Assembly: GCA_001544595.2 (NCBI GenBank)
Contig: FCOH02000025.1
Coordinates: 16,799-80,798 of the forward strand
Reading direction: 5' to 3'
DNA length: 64,000 nucleotides
Origin: Caballeronia peredens
GTDB taxonomy: Bacteria; Pseudomonadota; Gammaproteobacteria; Burkholderiales; Burkholderiaceae
Below the pieces are notes generated by a model, which was not told the DNA's origin, made no database searches, and worked only from the letters and a program-made list of their open reading frames with translations. The position numbers were made by a program, and so were the translations under genes. The first letter of the stretch is position 1. Every line of letters begins with the position of its first letter. This document shows, in pieces, positions 53,301 to 59,273 of the stretch.

Positions 53301-53562
53301 GAAAGCCATGACGGTTGCGGTCGTGCTAGCCGGTCTTATACCCATCATGATTGGACACGGCGCGGGGTCAGAGGTCATGCAGCGTATCGCCGCGCCGATG
53401 GTTGGCGGCATGGTCACCGCACCCATTTTGTCGATGTTTGTGATTCCTGCTGCCTGGTTCCTGGTACAGCGCCGTCGCGCGCGACAGGCCAGTAATGCCC
53501 GTCCTCATCATGCAGTACCTTCCGGGACGAGAGTTCCATCAACCGAAACTGGAGAAGTCTGA
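50359..53562 (+). CDS. cusA: CusA-type Cu+/Ag+ RND efflux pump
   Basis: A 1067-residue pump. The helix-4 motif AIGAMIDAAIVMIENAHKHLE carries D405 and E412, and the central methionines M573 (YMPTALP), M623 (LEMFETT) and M672 (LDMLSTG) fall at the same numbers as the Met triad of E. coli CusA. This is the monovalent copper and silver class, not the CzcA class seen at 7565. The stop overlaps cusF (TGATG). It takes copper from CusF and the periplasm, and CusBC exports it. Confidence 0.95.
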   Translation: MIARLIRWSIRNRFLVLLATVLVASWGVYSVSETPLDALPDLSDTQVIIKASYPGKAPQVIEDQVTYPLTTTLLGVPGAKTIRAYSSFGDAFVYVLFDDKTDQYWARSRVLEYLNQVQSRLPPGATVSLGPDATGVGWVYEYALVDRTGQHDLGQLRALNDWFLKFELKSVPDVSEVASIGGMVRQYQVVLDPDKLRAYGITQAMVADALGKANQESGGSVVEMAESEYMVRSSGYLHSLDDFRNVVLRTNEAGTPVLVGDVARIQIGPEMRRGIAELNGEGEVAGGVIVMRSGKNALKTIDAVKAKLGDLKRSLPAGVEVVTTYDRSQLIERAVGNLKDKLIEEFIVVGLVCAVFLFHLRSAFVAILSLPLGVLAAFIVMRYQGVNANLMSLGGIAIAIGAMIDAAIVMIENAHKHLEAFEHEYPGARISASQRWELIATSAAEVGPALFFSLLIITLSFIPVFSLEGQEGKLFSPLAFTKTYTIAAAAGLSVTLVPVLMGYLIRGHIPHENANPINRVLIRLYRPLLEATLRRPWFVIGLAVVALAATIVPVSRLGGEFLPPLDEGDLLYMPTALPGISAEKASELLQQTDRLIKKVPEVATVFGKSGRADTATDPAPLEMFETTIQFKPRNQWRPGMTPEKLVDELDATVKVPGLSNVWVPPIRNRLDMLSTGIKTPVGVKISGADLSQIDRIATQVEAAVKDVPGVTSALAERLNGGRYIDVNIDRSAAARYGLSVADIQSVVSSAVGGDNVGEVIAGRERFPINIRYPREVRDSLEKLRQLPIVTDRGAQIQLGNVARIAIADGPPMIRSENARLSGYVYVDIRNTDLQSAVKAMQRAVAEKVVLPAGYSIAWSGQFEYLERAAAKLRTVIPVTLVVIFVLLFLTFNSSADALLLMSTVPFALVGGLWFIWILGHAVSVATSVGFIALAGVAAEFGVVMLLYLKGALNRRLEAGEPLTEALLFDAIREGAVLRVRPKAMTVAVVLAGLIPIMIGHGAGSEVMQRIAAPMVGGMVTAPILSMFVIPAAWFLVQRRRARQASNARPHHAVPSGTRVPSTETGEV

Positions 53563-53912
53563 TGAAGAAGCTGATTGTTGCAACAGCAGTTCTTGCGGCT
53601 GTCTTTGCGGCTCCCGCGTTCGCTAGCGATGACATGGCCGGAATGAACATGTCCGCAAAACCGTCGGCTGCGAAGGTGTCGTCGAACAACGCCCTGACGG
53701 ACGCGGAAGTCAAAAAGGTAGACGCAACGACCGGAATGGTCACGCTGAAGCATGGCGCGCTGGAAAACGTCGGCATGCCACCGATGACTATGGCCTTCAA
53801 GGCAAAGGATGCCGCGATGGTCAAAAAGGTTCACGAAGGTGACAAGGTTAAGGTCCGCGTCGAGAACGTCGATGGCACCTTGACTATTGTGAGGCTGGAG
53901 AAGCAGTCTTGA
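53562..53912 (+). CDS. cusF: CusF periplasmic copper-binding protein
   Basis: A 116-residue protein with signal peptide (KKLIVATAVLAAVFAAPAFA). The CusF barrel has MVTLKHGALENVGMPPMTMA with the His and Met ligands. As in the copy at 33190, the Trp of E. coli CusF is replaced (NVGMPPMTM). It overlaps cusA by one base (TGATG) and lies about 80 bp before dsbD. It would carry Cu+ to CusB/CusA. Confidence 0.92.
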   Translation: MKKLIVATAVLAAVFAAPAFASDDMAGMNMSAKPSAAKVSSNNALTDAEVKKVDATTGMVTLKHGALENVGMPPMTMAFKAKDAAMVKKVHEGDKVKVRVENVDGTLTIVRLEKQS

Positions 53913-53991
53913 CGAGTTATTGATACCGTACTCGCAGGCTCGCCGTGTGCGGTGCGTCTGCGGTACGGCACGCGGGAGATGGAGGCCGGTA

Positions 53992-55830
53992 ATGCTGACG
54001 ATATCAATCCATCCGTGGAACGCGACGCTTAAACGCGCATTGCGCGTGGCACTTGGCTTCCTGCTCGTACTTACGTCGCTGGCCGCCCACGCTGTCGACG
54101 AGTCGGAACTACTGTCACCAGAACAAGCATTCCCGTTAAAAGTCACGCTCAGCACGCCGCAAGAGGTGCTGCTCGATTTCCAAACTCACTCAGGCTATTA
54201 CCTTTACCGGGACAGGTTCAGCTTTGCGGTCGACGGAGCACCGATAAAGCCGGACCAGATGCCTCCGGGTGAGCTGAAAAGCGACCCGACATTCGGCATG
54301 GTCACGGTCTATCACCGACCCATGCAAATTAGTCTTCCTTTGCCTCGCCCAATCGTGAGCAGCATTGTGCTGTCCGTCACATCGCAGGGCTGCGCAGACT
54401 TGGGCGTCTGCTACCCGCCGCAGACGCGAAGCTACCGCGTGGCAGCAGATGGCTCAGTCATGTCCGTCGCAACAGGGGATAAGGCTCAGGCGGGTGTTGC
54501 CGGATTTCCCGACATTGGCGATGCCCCGCCGTCCGGCAGGCTTGGCATCAACCTGCACCCCGCGAATGGCATCTCCCTCGCCGAACTGCTCGGCTTTCTG
54601 CTCGCGGGCCTGCTAATGGCGGGAACCGTGTGCATGTACCCGCTCATTCCGATTGTCACGGCGGTTATCGGGGCAGCGCGGGAACCATCGTCTTTTGGCC
54701 GGGGCTTTGCCCTGTCACTCGCTTATGTGCAGGGGCTTGCGATTACCTACGCAGTGGCCGGCACAATCGCAGCACTCGTCGGCATTCCGCTAGTGGCGGT
54801 AACACAAAAGCCTTGGGTGCTCGCCAGCTTTGGCGTGCTCATGGTTATCCTGGCCCTCGGAATGTTCGGTGTGTTCAGACTGCAACTGCCGACGAGCTGG
54901 CAAACCCAAGTGACGGAATGGAGTAATCGTCTTCCCGGAGGGCGCGTTGTCTCGGTGTTCATTGCGGGCATGCTGTCCGCGCTGATTGTCGGGCCGTGCG
55001 CGACGCCGGCGCTGGCGGGTGCACTGCTGTACATCGCCAACAGCCGCGACGTCATTGGAGGAGCACTGGCCCTGTATGTGATGGGCATCGGGATGGGAAT
55101 TCCGCTTCTACTCGTCGGTACCTTCGGAGCGAGAGTCCTACCTCGGGCCGGACATTGGATGGTCGCAGTCCAGAACACGCTGGGCGTAATGCTGCTGGCC
55201 GCTGCGCTGTGGTTTGTCTATTCGTTGCTGCCTGTTTGGTTGTTGATGATACTGATTGCGCTGCTGCTAACCGGTTGCGGCGTGATGCTTCACGCGATTG
55301 ACCCGCTGCCAACAGGTGCACCCGCGATTACACGGGTGAGCAAAGCGCTCGGCGTGCTGCTATTGGTCGGGGGCGTCGCCGAGCTCATTGGTGTGTTGTC
55401 AGGTCATCGGGACGTCCTCGAGCCCCTTGGGGGTGTGATGCGAGTTTCGTCTGAGAGCACCGGCCAGGGAGCCGCACGATTCGACGCGATACGGTCGAAT
55501 ACAGAACTGGACCAGGCGCTCAGCGCAGCACGTGGCCAACCGGTTATGGTCGATTTCTATGCGGACTGGTGCATCAGTTGCAAAGAACTCGAGCGCTTCA
55601 CGTTTACTGACCCGCGCGTAGTAACCGAATTTGCTCAATGGAAGCTGCTGCGCATTGACGTCACGAAGAACACGCCCGAGGACATAGCGATGCTGCGGCG
55701 CTTCGGACTTTTCGGGCCGCCGGCACTGATTTTCTACGACAGGAACGGCAGGCAGCAACCCGACGCACAGCTCGCGGGATTCGTCGGTGCCGATGCGTTC
55801 CTGTCGCACCTGAAGAAATGGGCCCAGTGA
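53992..55830 (+). CDS. dsbD: DsbD thiol:disulfide interchange protein
   Basis: A 612-residue inner-membrane reductant carrier. The N-terminal periplasmic domain has CADLGVCYPP, the membrane domain has TVCMYPLIPIVTAVIG and VGPCATPALAGALLYI, and the C-terminal thioredoxin domain has WCISCKELER. It passes electrons from cytosolic thioredoxin to periplasmic proteins. In the cus operon it would keep cysteine-rich copper proteins reduced or repair copper-induced disulfides. GGAGG precedes the ATG at 53992; the longer frame from 53920 is rejected. Confidence 0.93.
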   Translation: MLTISIHPWNATLKRALRVALGFLLVLTSLAAHAVDESELLSPEQAFPLKVTLSTPQEVLLDFQTHSGYYLYRDRFSFAVDGAPIKPDQMPPGELKSDPTFGMVTVYHRPMQISLPLPRPIVSSIVLSVTSQGCADLGVCYPPQTRSYRVAADGSVMSVATGDKAQAGVAGFPDIGDAPPSGRLGINLHPANGISLAELLGFLLAGLLMAGTVCMYPLIPIVTAVIGAAREPSSFGRGFALSLAYVQGLAITYAVAGTIAALVGIPLVAVTQKPWVLASFGVLMVILALGMFGVFRLQLPTSWQTQVTEWSNRLPGGRVVSVFIAGMLSALIVGPCATPALAGALLYIANSRDVIGGALALYVMGIGMGIPLLLVGTFGARVLPRAGHWMVAVQNTLGVMLLAAALWFVYSLLPVWLLMILIALLLTGCGVMLHAIDPLPTGAPAITRVSKALGVLLLVGGVAELIGVLSGHRDVLEPLGGVMRVSSESTGQGAARFDAIRSNTELDQALSAARGQPVMVDFYADWCISCKELERFTFTDPRVVTEFAQWKLLRIDVTKNTPEDIAMLRRFGLFGPPALIFYDRNGRQQPDAQLAGFVGADAFLSHLKKWAQ

Positions 55831-55899
55831 CATGAGGCCACACTCGAATTTCGCGACGTGTCGTGGCGGTGTGCTGCGACCAGGCTTATACTGAACTTT

Positions 55900-56253
55900 A
55901 TGAAATTCTGGGTAAAACTCGTCGCATGTTTTCTGATTGCCTGGTTGCCTTTGATTGGCTATCCGGCATCGGCGACGTCATGCCCGGAAATGAGGGCAAT
56001 GGCTTCACGACAAGCCAGCGTGTCGAGTGCCTCGGACTCGACACCCTGTGCACATGACGCAAAACACAACGCCGTGAACGTCCAGCACGTCTGCCCGGAT
56101 GGCGTAGGTGGGTTCCTTTGCGGTGTGCCGGCTATACCCGTGAAGTATTCGGTCCTCGTCACGCCTTCGTCACCCGTCTATCGGGCGGTTACTCCGGCCT
56201 TCGCTGAAGAGTTCATTCCGGAACTTCCCGCACCTCCGCCTCGCTCGCTGTAG
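55900..56253 (+). CDS. Small exported Cys-containing protein ending PPPRSL
   Basis: A 117-residue protein from the ATG at 55900 with a signal peptide (MKFWVKLVACFLIAWLPLIG). The mature part has cysteines in TSCPEM, PCAHDA, HVCPDG and GFLCGV, and ends LPAPPPRSL. It is the third of a set with the genes at 29457 and 47050. It follows dsbD in the same orientation. TATACT (about 55887-55892) lies only eight bases before the ATG, which would give a nearly leaderless message if used as a -10. Function unknown. Confidence 0.6.
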   Translation: MKFWVKLVACFLIAWLPLIGYPASATSCPEMRAMASRQASVSSASDSTPCAHDAKHNAVNVQHVCPDGVGGFLCGVPAIPVKYSVLVTPSSPVYRAVTPAFAEEFIPELPAPPPRSL

Positions 56254-56371
56254 TTTCTCTTCCAACCAGGTTTGAACGGTTTTGTGCCGTGGGTCGCACA
56301 TGTTCGCTGCGCGCAGCGACTGTCGACCTGCGCATGAAATCTATCAGCGACTTCATTCAATGGAGATATCC

Positions 56372-56668
56372 ATGAACGCGAAAATTGTACGTGCATCGAT
56401 GCTTTCAGCGGTGCTTTTGGGTGCAAGTGCCGTCGGCATGGCGGCAACAGGAACTGGAGGCAGTAGTGCGGCCGGTTCGTCATCGCAGAGCCGGGAACAC
56501 GGCTCCATGATGGGCATGGGCGGCATGATGGGGAGCTGTCCGATGATGGGCGGTGCGGCCGGTATGGACCCGAAAACTGCGATGAAGATGCACGGGGAGA
56601 TGATGCGTGCGATGGGCGACATCATGCTCAAGTACTCAGACCAGGCCGGAACGGCCCCGTCGAAGTAA
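56372..56668 (+). CDS. Small exported Met-rich protein
   Basis: A 98-residue protein with signal peptide (ASMLSAVLLGASAVGMAA) and a Met/Gly-rich mature part (MMGMGGMMGSCPMMGG), then MKMHGEMMRAMGDIMLKYS. GGAG lies six bases before the ATG at 56372; an upstream in-frame ATG at 56360 is less likely. A single cysteine sits in the Met cluster, fit for Cu+ binding. Part of the cus operon tail; no family recognised. Confidence 0.7.
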   Translation: MNAKIVRASMLSAVLLGASAVGMAATGTGGSSAAGSSSQSREHGSMMGMGGMMGSCPMMGGAAGMDPKTAMKMHGEMMRAMGDIMLKYSDQAGTAPSK

Positions 56669-56714
56669 GTGCGTCAGTACCCATCCAAAAATATCCAAAC
56701 TCAAGGACTCGACC

Positions 56715-56942
56715 ATGAAGTGCAACATAAAGACGATGGTGACGATTGCGCTTGCTCTCGCACTGATTATCGCAATCGGCTACTGGGCATTGCCTCAGAT
56801 ACGAGGCACGCTCGGCGCTTTCATCGCGATGGCCAGCGTGTTGATTTGCCCGCTGTCGATGCTGTTCATGATGCGCGGCATGCAGACCCACACCGATAGG
56901 CAGGAGAAGTCCGGTCAGCCCGTGGAAAAAAGCGGCTCGTAG
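56715..56942 (+). CDS. Small inner-membrane protein, DUF2933-like
   Basis: A 75-residue protein with two hydrophobic helices: MVTIALALALIIAIGYWAL and LGAFIAMASVLICPLSMLF, followed by a short charged tail. ICPLSMLFMM resembles the DUF2933 pattern (CP-[LM]-[MS]-x-[LF]). The family is often found with copper genes and its role is unknown. Start at the ATG 56715; 36 upstream codons lack a ribosome site. Confidence 0.65.
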   Translation: MKCNIKTMVTIALALALIIAIGYWALPQIRGTLGAFIAMASVLICPLSMLFMMRGMQTHTDRQEKSGQPVEKSGS

Positions 56943-57026
56943 TTCAACCATCTGATGGCATCACGCAGGCTCGGTGCGGCATGGATGGCAGTCGCACCGA
57001 ATCCTTGCGTGGCGCGGGAGCGAATC

Positions 57027-57191
57027 ATGTTTAACGGAAAGCCGATATTGAACATCATCATCGGTCTCTTCGCGGCTATCGGCCTGGTCGCCGTGCTGAG
57101 TGCCGTTGGTATGACGGCAATGCACCTCAGCATGATGCACGGACTGCATTCCTGCGGTCAGGCGATGTTCGGCCGTAGTGCCGACCAATGA
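57027..57191 (+). CDS. Short membrane protein of the cus operon
   Basis: A 54-residue protein, mostly one helix (IGLFAAIGLVAVLSAVGMTAM) followed by HLSMMHGLHSCGQAMF, with clustered Met, His and one Cys. GGAG lies six bases before the ATG at 57027. No family recognised; the His/Met end suggests Cu contact. Co-transcribed with its neighbours. Confidence 0.55.
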   Translation: MFNGKPILNIIIGLFAAIGLVAVLSAVGMTAMHLSMMHGLHSCGQAMFGRSADQ

Positions 57192-57206
57192 ACTGGGAGA
57201 CTCAGG

Positions 57207-57749
57207 ATGAAACGCCATACACACGACAAGAAGGCGTCAGCCAAGCCGTCGCGAAGGACGCTGTTGCATCTGCTGTTCCTGCTAGCGCTGGTCCTCGCGG
57301 TACCTGCAGCCATGGTCTGGGGTCCGACTTTTGTGCGACATGAGACGGTGTCGTCAGCGAAGGTGACAGGACCGTCCGGTCAGGTTCAACAAGCAACTGC
57401 CTGGCATGTCGGAATGTTGCGCCCAGACGGATTGCGAATCATCCCGAGCGGCCGGTCGGATGCGTCTCACGTGTTGAACCCGAACCAGTTCACCGACGAA
57501 GACGTGAGACACGCCTACTGGGTTGCAACGCAGATTCCCGCAGTGCTCAACAAGCTTTACTGCTGGTGCGGGTGTGAGAATCGTGGCGTGCATCGCTCCA
57601 ACCTGCAGTGCTTCGAAGACGAGATGGCAGTGACGTGCGCGGTGTGTCAGGGCACGGCCGAGATTGCTTATCAGATGACGCAAGCCGGCGTTCAGGATGC
57701 GGGCGAGATTCAGGCGGCAGTCGATGCGAAGTGGGCGCCAAAAGGATAG
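57207..57749 (+). CDS. PCYCGC-type exported protein
   Basis: A 180-residue protein with an N-terminal hydrophobic anchor (LLHLLFLLALVLAVPAAMVW). The conserved core is LYCWCGCENRGVHRSNLQC, then VTCAVCQGTAEIAYQM, the cysteine pattern of the PCYCGC family (here with W in the middle). Members are membrane-anchored or lipidated and metal-linked; the function is unknown. It follows the short membrane protein by 15 bp and precedes the PII-like gene by 39 bp. Confidence 0.8.
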   Translation: MKRHTHDKKASAKPSRRTLLHLLFLLALVLAVPAAMVWGPTFVRHETVSSAKVTGPSGQVQQATAWHVGMLRPDGLRIIPSGRSDASHVLNPNQFTDEDVRHAYWVATQIPAVLNKLYCWCGCENRGVHRSNLQCFEDEMAVTCAVCQGTAEIAYQMTQAGVQDAGEIQAAVDAKWAPKG

Positions 57750-57788
57750 GCGCGAGCGGCTTTCTCGCAACCAGCCATGGAGGGAAAC

Positions 57789-58106
57789 ATGGAACTGAGA
57801 TGCGTTGTTGCAATTGTTCGGCCCGAAGTCCTTAAGGCATTGGAGCGTCGGCTGGGAACAGTTCACGTTCATGGGGTGACCGTCACACGAGTCAAAGGAT
57901 TTGGGATTCATCCAAACCCCTTCTCGAACGACTGGACAACCGAGCACATCAAGATTGAAGTCTTCACCGAGAGTGAGCGTGTTGATGCGCTGGTCCAGGA
58001 AATTATGGACACCGCACGCGGCGCCTCAGGGGACGATGGAATCGTCGCGGTTCTTCCCGTGGAGCGATTTTTCCGGGTTCGTACGGCTTCAGAGGCGGCT
58101 CCGTGA
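57789..58106 (+). CDS. PII-like protein (metal-cluster PII group)
   Basis: A 105-residue protein with the PII fold pattern: MELRCVVAIVRPEVLKALER at the start, HIKIEVFTESERVDALVQEI, and GIVAVLPVERFFRVRT at the end. The T-loop (GFGIHPNPFSNDWTT) lacks the Tyr of GlnB. A group of PII-like proteins without the nucleotide-uridylylation loop is associated with heavy-metal RND genes in proteobacteria, which this matches by position. GGAGGG precedes the ATG at 57789. Last gene of the cus operon. Confidence 0.82.
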   Translation: MELRCVVAIVRPEVLKALERRLGTVHVHGVTVTRVKGFGIHPNPFSNDWTTEHIKIEVFTESERVDALVQEIMDTARGASGDDGIVAVLPVERFFRVRTASEAAP

Positions 58107-58495
58107 GCAGCAACAACGTCGGAATGTGCATCCGCCACATCCCGAAGTCGGCCTTCCGGGTCCGTAGCGCGGGCGGCTCGAGCGTTGAGCGCTTGAACGT
58201 CCGCCATCCTGACTCTTCTCGTCAGGCAACTGCTTGGCACACTGTTCCTGTTCATGGTCGCGGGGCTCTTCTATCGTGGCAGCGCGCCGGCCTTGCGATT
58301 ACGCTCGCCGTACGGCATCTCACGCGTACCGAACACGAGAGGCGGGACGACGACCGCACCGAGAGGGCGAGATAACGTGGCTGCTCGGGGATATTGCTGC
58401 CGGCGGCATTCCGGGCCGCCGTAGCTGATGCTCGGACCTTCGAACAGCGGAGTGGGACATTCGGTTCAGACGTCATGACCGCGAAAATCGTAGGG
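58107..58495. other. Intergenic region downstream of the PII-like gene
   Basis: A GTG frame overlaps the PII stop (58103-58375) but its translation lacks family features. A short hydrophobic stretch (LTLLVRQLLGTLFLFMVAG) is readable in one frame, with no start that suits it. Confidence 0.35.
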
Positions 58496-58603
58496 TCAGT
58501 CCGCGCTGATATAAGCCATTTCGTATAAAAAGAAAGCGCATGCGGCGAGCGTGACGATGCCAATTGCCACGATTACGCCGAATCTCTGTGTCGCTCGTCG
58601 CAT
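58496..58603 (-). CDS. Possible 35-residue single-helix membrane protein
   Basis: A 35-codon frame, MRRATQRFGVIVAIGIVTLA then ACAFFLYEMAYISAD, with one membrane helix and a positively charged N-terminus. It is too short to be sure, and no clear ribosome site precedes it. It lies on the strand opposite cueR. Could be a small membrane protein tied to copper handling. Confidence 0.35.
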   Translation of the reverse strand: MRRATQRFGVIVAIGIVTLAACAFFLYEMAYISAD

Positions 58604-58732
58604 TACATCACTCTGCGTGTCTCATCTGACAGGTTCAGACTAGCTTGTCATAGACGCCAAAGCAATGGGAGCGGCGGGTATTGACTGTCAGGAACGTGCG
58701 GGTGCGTGAGTGATGGTCGCCGTTTCTGCTCC

Positions 58733-58763
58733 TTGACCTTCCCATGGCAGGAAGGTCAACAAT
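58733..58763 (+). promoter_or_regulatory. CueR-type operator-promoter of cueR
   Basis: ACCTTCC (58736-58742) and GGAAGGT (58750-58756) are 7-bp arms around 7 bp. TTGACC (58733-58738) and AACAAT (58758-58763) are 19 bp apart. It resembles the chaperone-operon box at 25191 and would let CueR control cueR and, through read-through, the ATPase. Confidence 0.85.
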
Positions 58764-58804
58764 GACTTGTATCAGCCGAGCGGCCGTTTCGTAGGAGGGA
58801 GACG

Positions 58805-59200
58805 ATGAATATTGGCGAGGTTGCGAAGTCGTCGGGCATGTCCGCCAAGATGATTCGCCATTACGAGGAAACAGGCCTGATTCGGGCTGCCGCGCGGACA
58901 GGGTCGAACTATCGGGTGTACACCTCCCGGGATGTGCAGGTGTTGCGCTTTGTCCAGCAGGCTCGACATCTTGGATTTTCCACCAGGCAAATTGCGGTGT
59001 TGCTGGCCCTTTGGGAAGACCAAAGCCGGTCAAGCCGCGAGGTCAAACAGCTTGCGAGTGCGCATATTGCAGAGCTGAATTTGCGAATTCAGGAACTGAT
59101 TCAAATGAGAGATTCGCTCAGCCATCTGGCGGCACACTGCAAAGGGGACTCGCGCCCTGACTGTCCGATTTTGGGGAAACTTGCGGGCGAGGCGCATTGA
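58805..59200 (+). CDS. cueR: CueR-type copper-responsive MerR regulator
   Basis: A 131-residue MerR activator: helix-turn-helix MNIGEVAKSSGMSAKMIRHY, long dimer helix, and the Cu+ loop CKGDSRPDCPIL with C112-x7-C120, the CueR signature (the +2 specific site in CadR, C77, is missing). It lies 73 bp before the Cu+ ATPase and is the only CueR in the window, so it is the likely controller of the chaperone operon at 25159. Confidence 0.93.
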   Translation: MNIGEVAKSSGMSAKMIRHYEETGLIRAAARTGSNYRVYTSRDVQVLRFVQQARHLGFSTRQIAVLLALWEDQSRSSREVKQLASAHIAELNLRIQELIQMRDSLSHLAAHCKGDSRPDCPILGKLAGEAH

Positions 59201-59273
59201 TGTATCCATGCGCCAAGTTCACGATAAGCGAAACAGTTCAAGCACGGCATGACGCCAAGACGGAGCACTCGAT

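Noticed and set aside
58103..58375. GTG frame overlapping the PII-like stop
   Set aside because: Arg/His-rich translation without any domain or helix; likely a shadow.
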